Below, piece after piece: positions 5,693 through 6,486 of a DNA stretch of 6,486 nt. A program made the position numbers and the translations under genes. The stretch is from UBA5868 sp964482025 (GTDB lineage Bacteria > Pseudomonadota > Gammaproteobacteria > Pseudomonadales > Cellvibrionaceae): contig CAYZVN010000122.1 of assembly GCA_964482025.1 (NCBI GenBank), forward strand, positions 1-6,486, given 5' to 3'. The notes below the pieces were generated by a model. It made no database searches, was not told where the DNA came from, and saw only the letters and a program-made list of their open reading frames with translations. The number at the start of each line of letters is the position of its first letter. Positions within the stretch are counted from its first letter, which is position 1.

Positions 5693-6486
5693 TCTTCTTG
5701 TAATGCATCGGTAATGGCTTCCGCGAGAAAATCGTAAGCCCGTCGAATTCTCGGGTTGTTGCGGATTTCTCGATGAACGGTGAGCCACACCGGCATAGGG
5801 GGAATGGGCACATCCGGCAATAGGCGTTGCAGGTCGGGGTCGCGGCGGCCGACATAGGTGGCGATAAAGCCGATGCCCATACCCACTTTGACCGAATGCA
5901 ACAGAGCACTGAGATCGTCGGTGCGCACTTGGAACGCATTTTTGTCGATATCCACTCCATGCATTTTGAAGCCGAGAATGATATTGCGGTTGTTATCGAA
6001 GCCGATGAGATCGTGGAGCAATAACTCTTCCAGCGACTGGGGAATTCGGCGGCCCTCTAAATACTGTTTGTGGGCGTAAATTCCAATGGTGACTTTACCC
6101 AGACAGCGGGAAATTAACGACTCCTGCACGGGCCGGATCAGGCGCACGGCAATATCCGCTTCTCTGCGCAACAAATCAGAAACCTGATCGGAAGCGACTA
6201 GCTCAATGGCGATGCCCGGTTCTTTCTCGCGTAATTTTTTCAAAATTGGCGGCAATAGATAACTCGATGAGATTTGGCTGGCACTAATGCGCACGGTGCC
6301 GGTGGTTGCTTGGCTTTTTGCCGTTAGCGCAAGGCCTATGGCATTAGCGCTGGACTCCATCATGCGCGCGTGCTTGGCGATGCTGTGGGCCATCTCGGTG
6401 GGTAGCAATTTACGGCCGGCTCGCTCAAATAATACGCTATTGAGTTGTTGCTCCAGCATGGCGACATGACGACTGATGGTTGGTTG
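5686..6486 (-). CDS. LysR-family transcriptional regulator, N-terminus outside the window
   Basis: 266 residues are visible and the frame is open to the right edge, so roughly the first 20-30 residues are missing (family length about 300). The visible part begins inside the winged helix-turn-helix: QPTISRHVAMLEQQLNSVLFER (broken here after the recognition helix, residues 1-22), then the GRKLLPTEMA wing and a linker helix. From TGTVRISAS (about residue 62) comes the periplasmic-binding-protein-like effector domain (ILKKLREKEPGIAIEL, ADIAVRLIRP, VKVGMGIGFIA). It should bind DNA as an oligomer and respond to an unknown small ligand. The ADIAVR-x-x-RP and LGKVTIGIYA pattern is common among LysR proteins and does not identify the effector. 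A start at 6459 would cut into the DNA-binding domain and is rejected. The target gene is probably divergent, beyond the window. The C-terminus (ALQEDT) runs into the tandem repeat. Confidence 0.92.
   Translation of the reverse strand, partial: QPTISRHVAMLEQQLNSVLFERAGRKLLPTEMAHSIAKHARMMESSANAIGLALTAKSQATTGTVRISASQISSSYLLPPILKKLREKEPGIAIELVASDQVSDLLRREADIAVRLIRPVQESLISRCLGKVTIGIYAHKQYLEGRRIPQSLEELLLHDLIGFDNNRNIILGFKMHGVDIDKNAFQVRTDDLSALLHSVKVGMGIGFIATYVGRRDPDLQRLLPDVPIPPMPVWLTVHREIRNNPRIRRAYDFLAEAITDALQEDT

Noticed and set aside
5457..5714. 85-codon plus-strand open frame with hydrophobic C-terminus
   Set aside because: The hydrophobic tail is the translated tandem repeat, and the frame overlaps the LysR 3' end and the FHA promoter.

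Overview
The window reads as a chromosomal segment of a Gram-negative gammaproteobacterium. The evidence is a type IV pilus minor-pilin operon in the fimT/pilV/pilW/pilX/pilE tradition, a composite GGDEF-EAL regulator and a LysR regulator. The protein flavour resembles marine Cellvibrionales-type bacteria, but that placement is an impression and not a result.

Layout. Positions 1-2399 (minus strand) hold five tightly packed pilin-like genes, transcribed as pilE, fimT/gspH, pilV, pilW, pilX. Junctions are an ATGA overlap, a 16-nt gap, a directly abutting stop/start and a 30-nt gap, so they very likely form one operon. pilX runs off the left edge, and a tip adhesin such as pilY1 may lie beyond it. 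Positions 2400-3106 are a gene-free divergent intergenic region of about 700 bp with several inverted repeats. Positions 3107-4828 (plus strand) encode a 573-residue REC-GGDEF-EAL protein. It is followed by a hairpin and, in convergent orientation, a small FHA-domain protein with a C-terminal membrane anchor (4876-5415, minus). The 270-bp gap upstream of the FHA gene holds a good -10 box and a 19-bp tandem repeat. Positions 5686-6486 (minus) hold most of a LysR-family regulator whose N-terminus lies outside the window.

How it may work together. The minor pilins would form the priming and tip complex of a type IV pilus. The divergent REC-GGDEF-EAL protein has a receiver that lacks its phosphoacceptor Asp, an altered GGDEF motif (GSDEF) and an EVL variant of the EAL motif. 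All other expected EAL catalytic residues are present. This recalls FimX of Pseudomonas aeruginosa, a degenerate REC/GGDEF/EVL protein that controls type IV pilus assembly through c-di-GMP. This protein lacks a PAS domain, however, and its EAL domain looks catalytically competent. A functional link to the adjacent pilins is an inference from position and domain resemblance. The FHA and LysR genes have no clear connection to the pilus.
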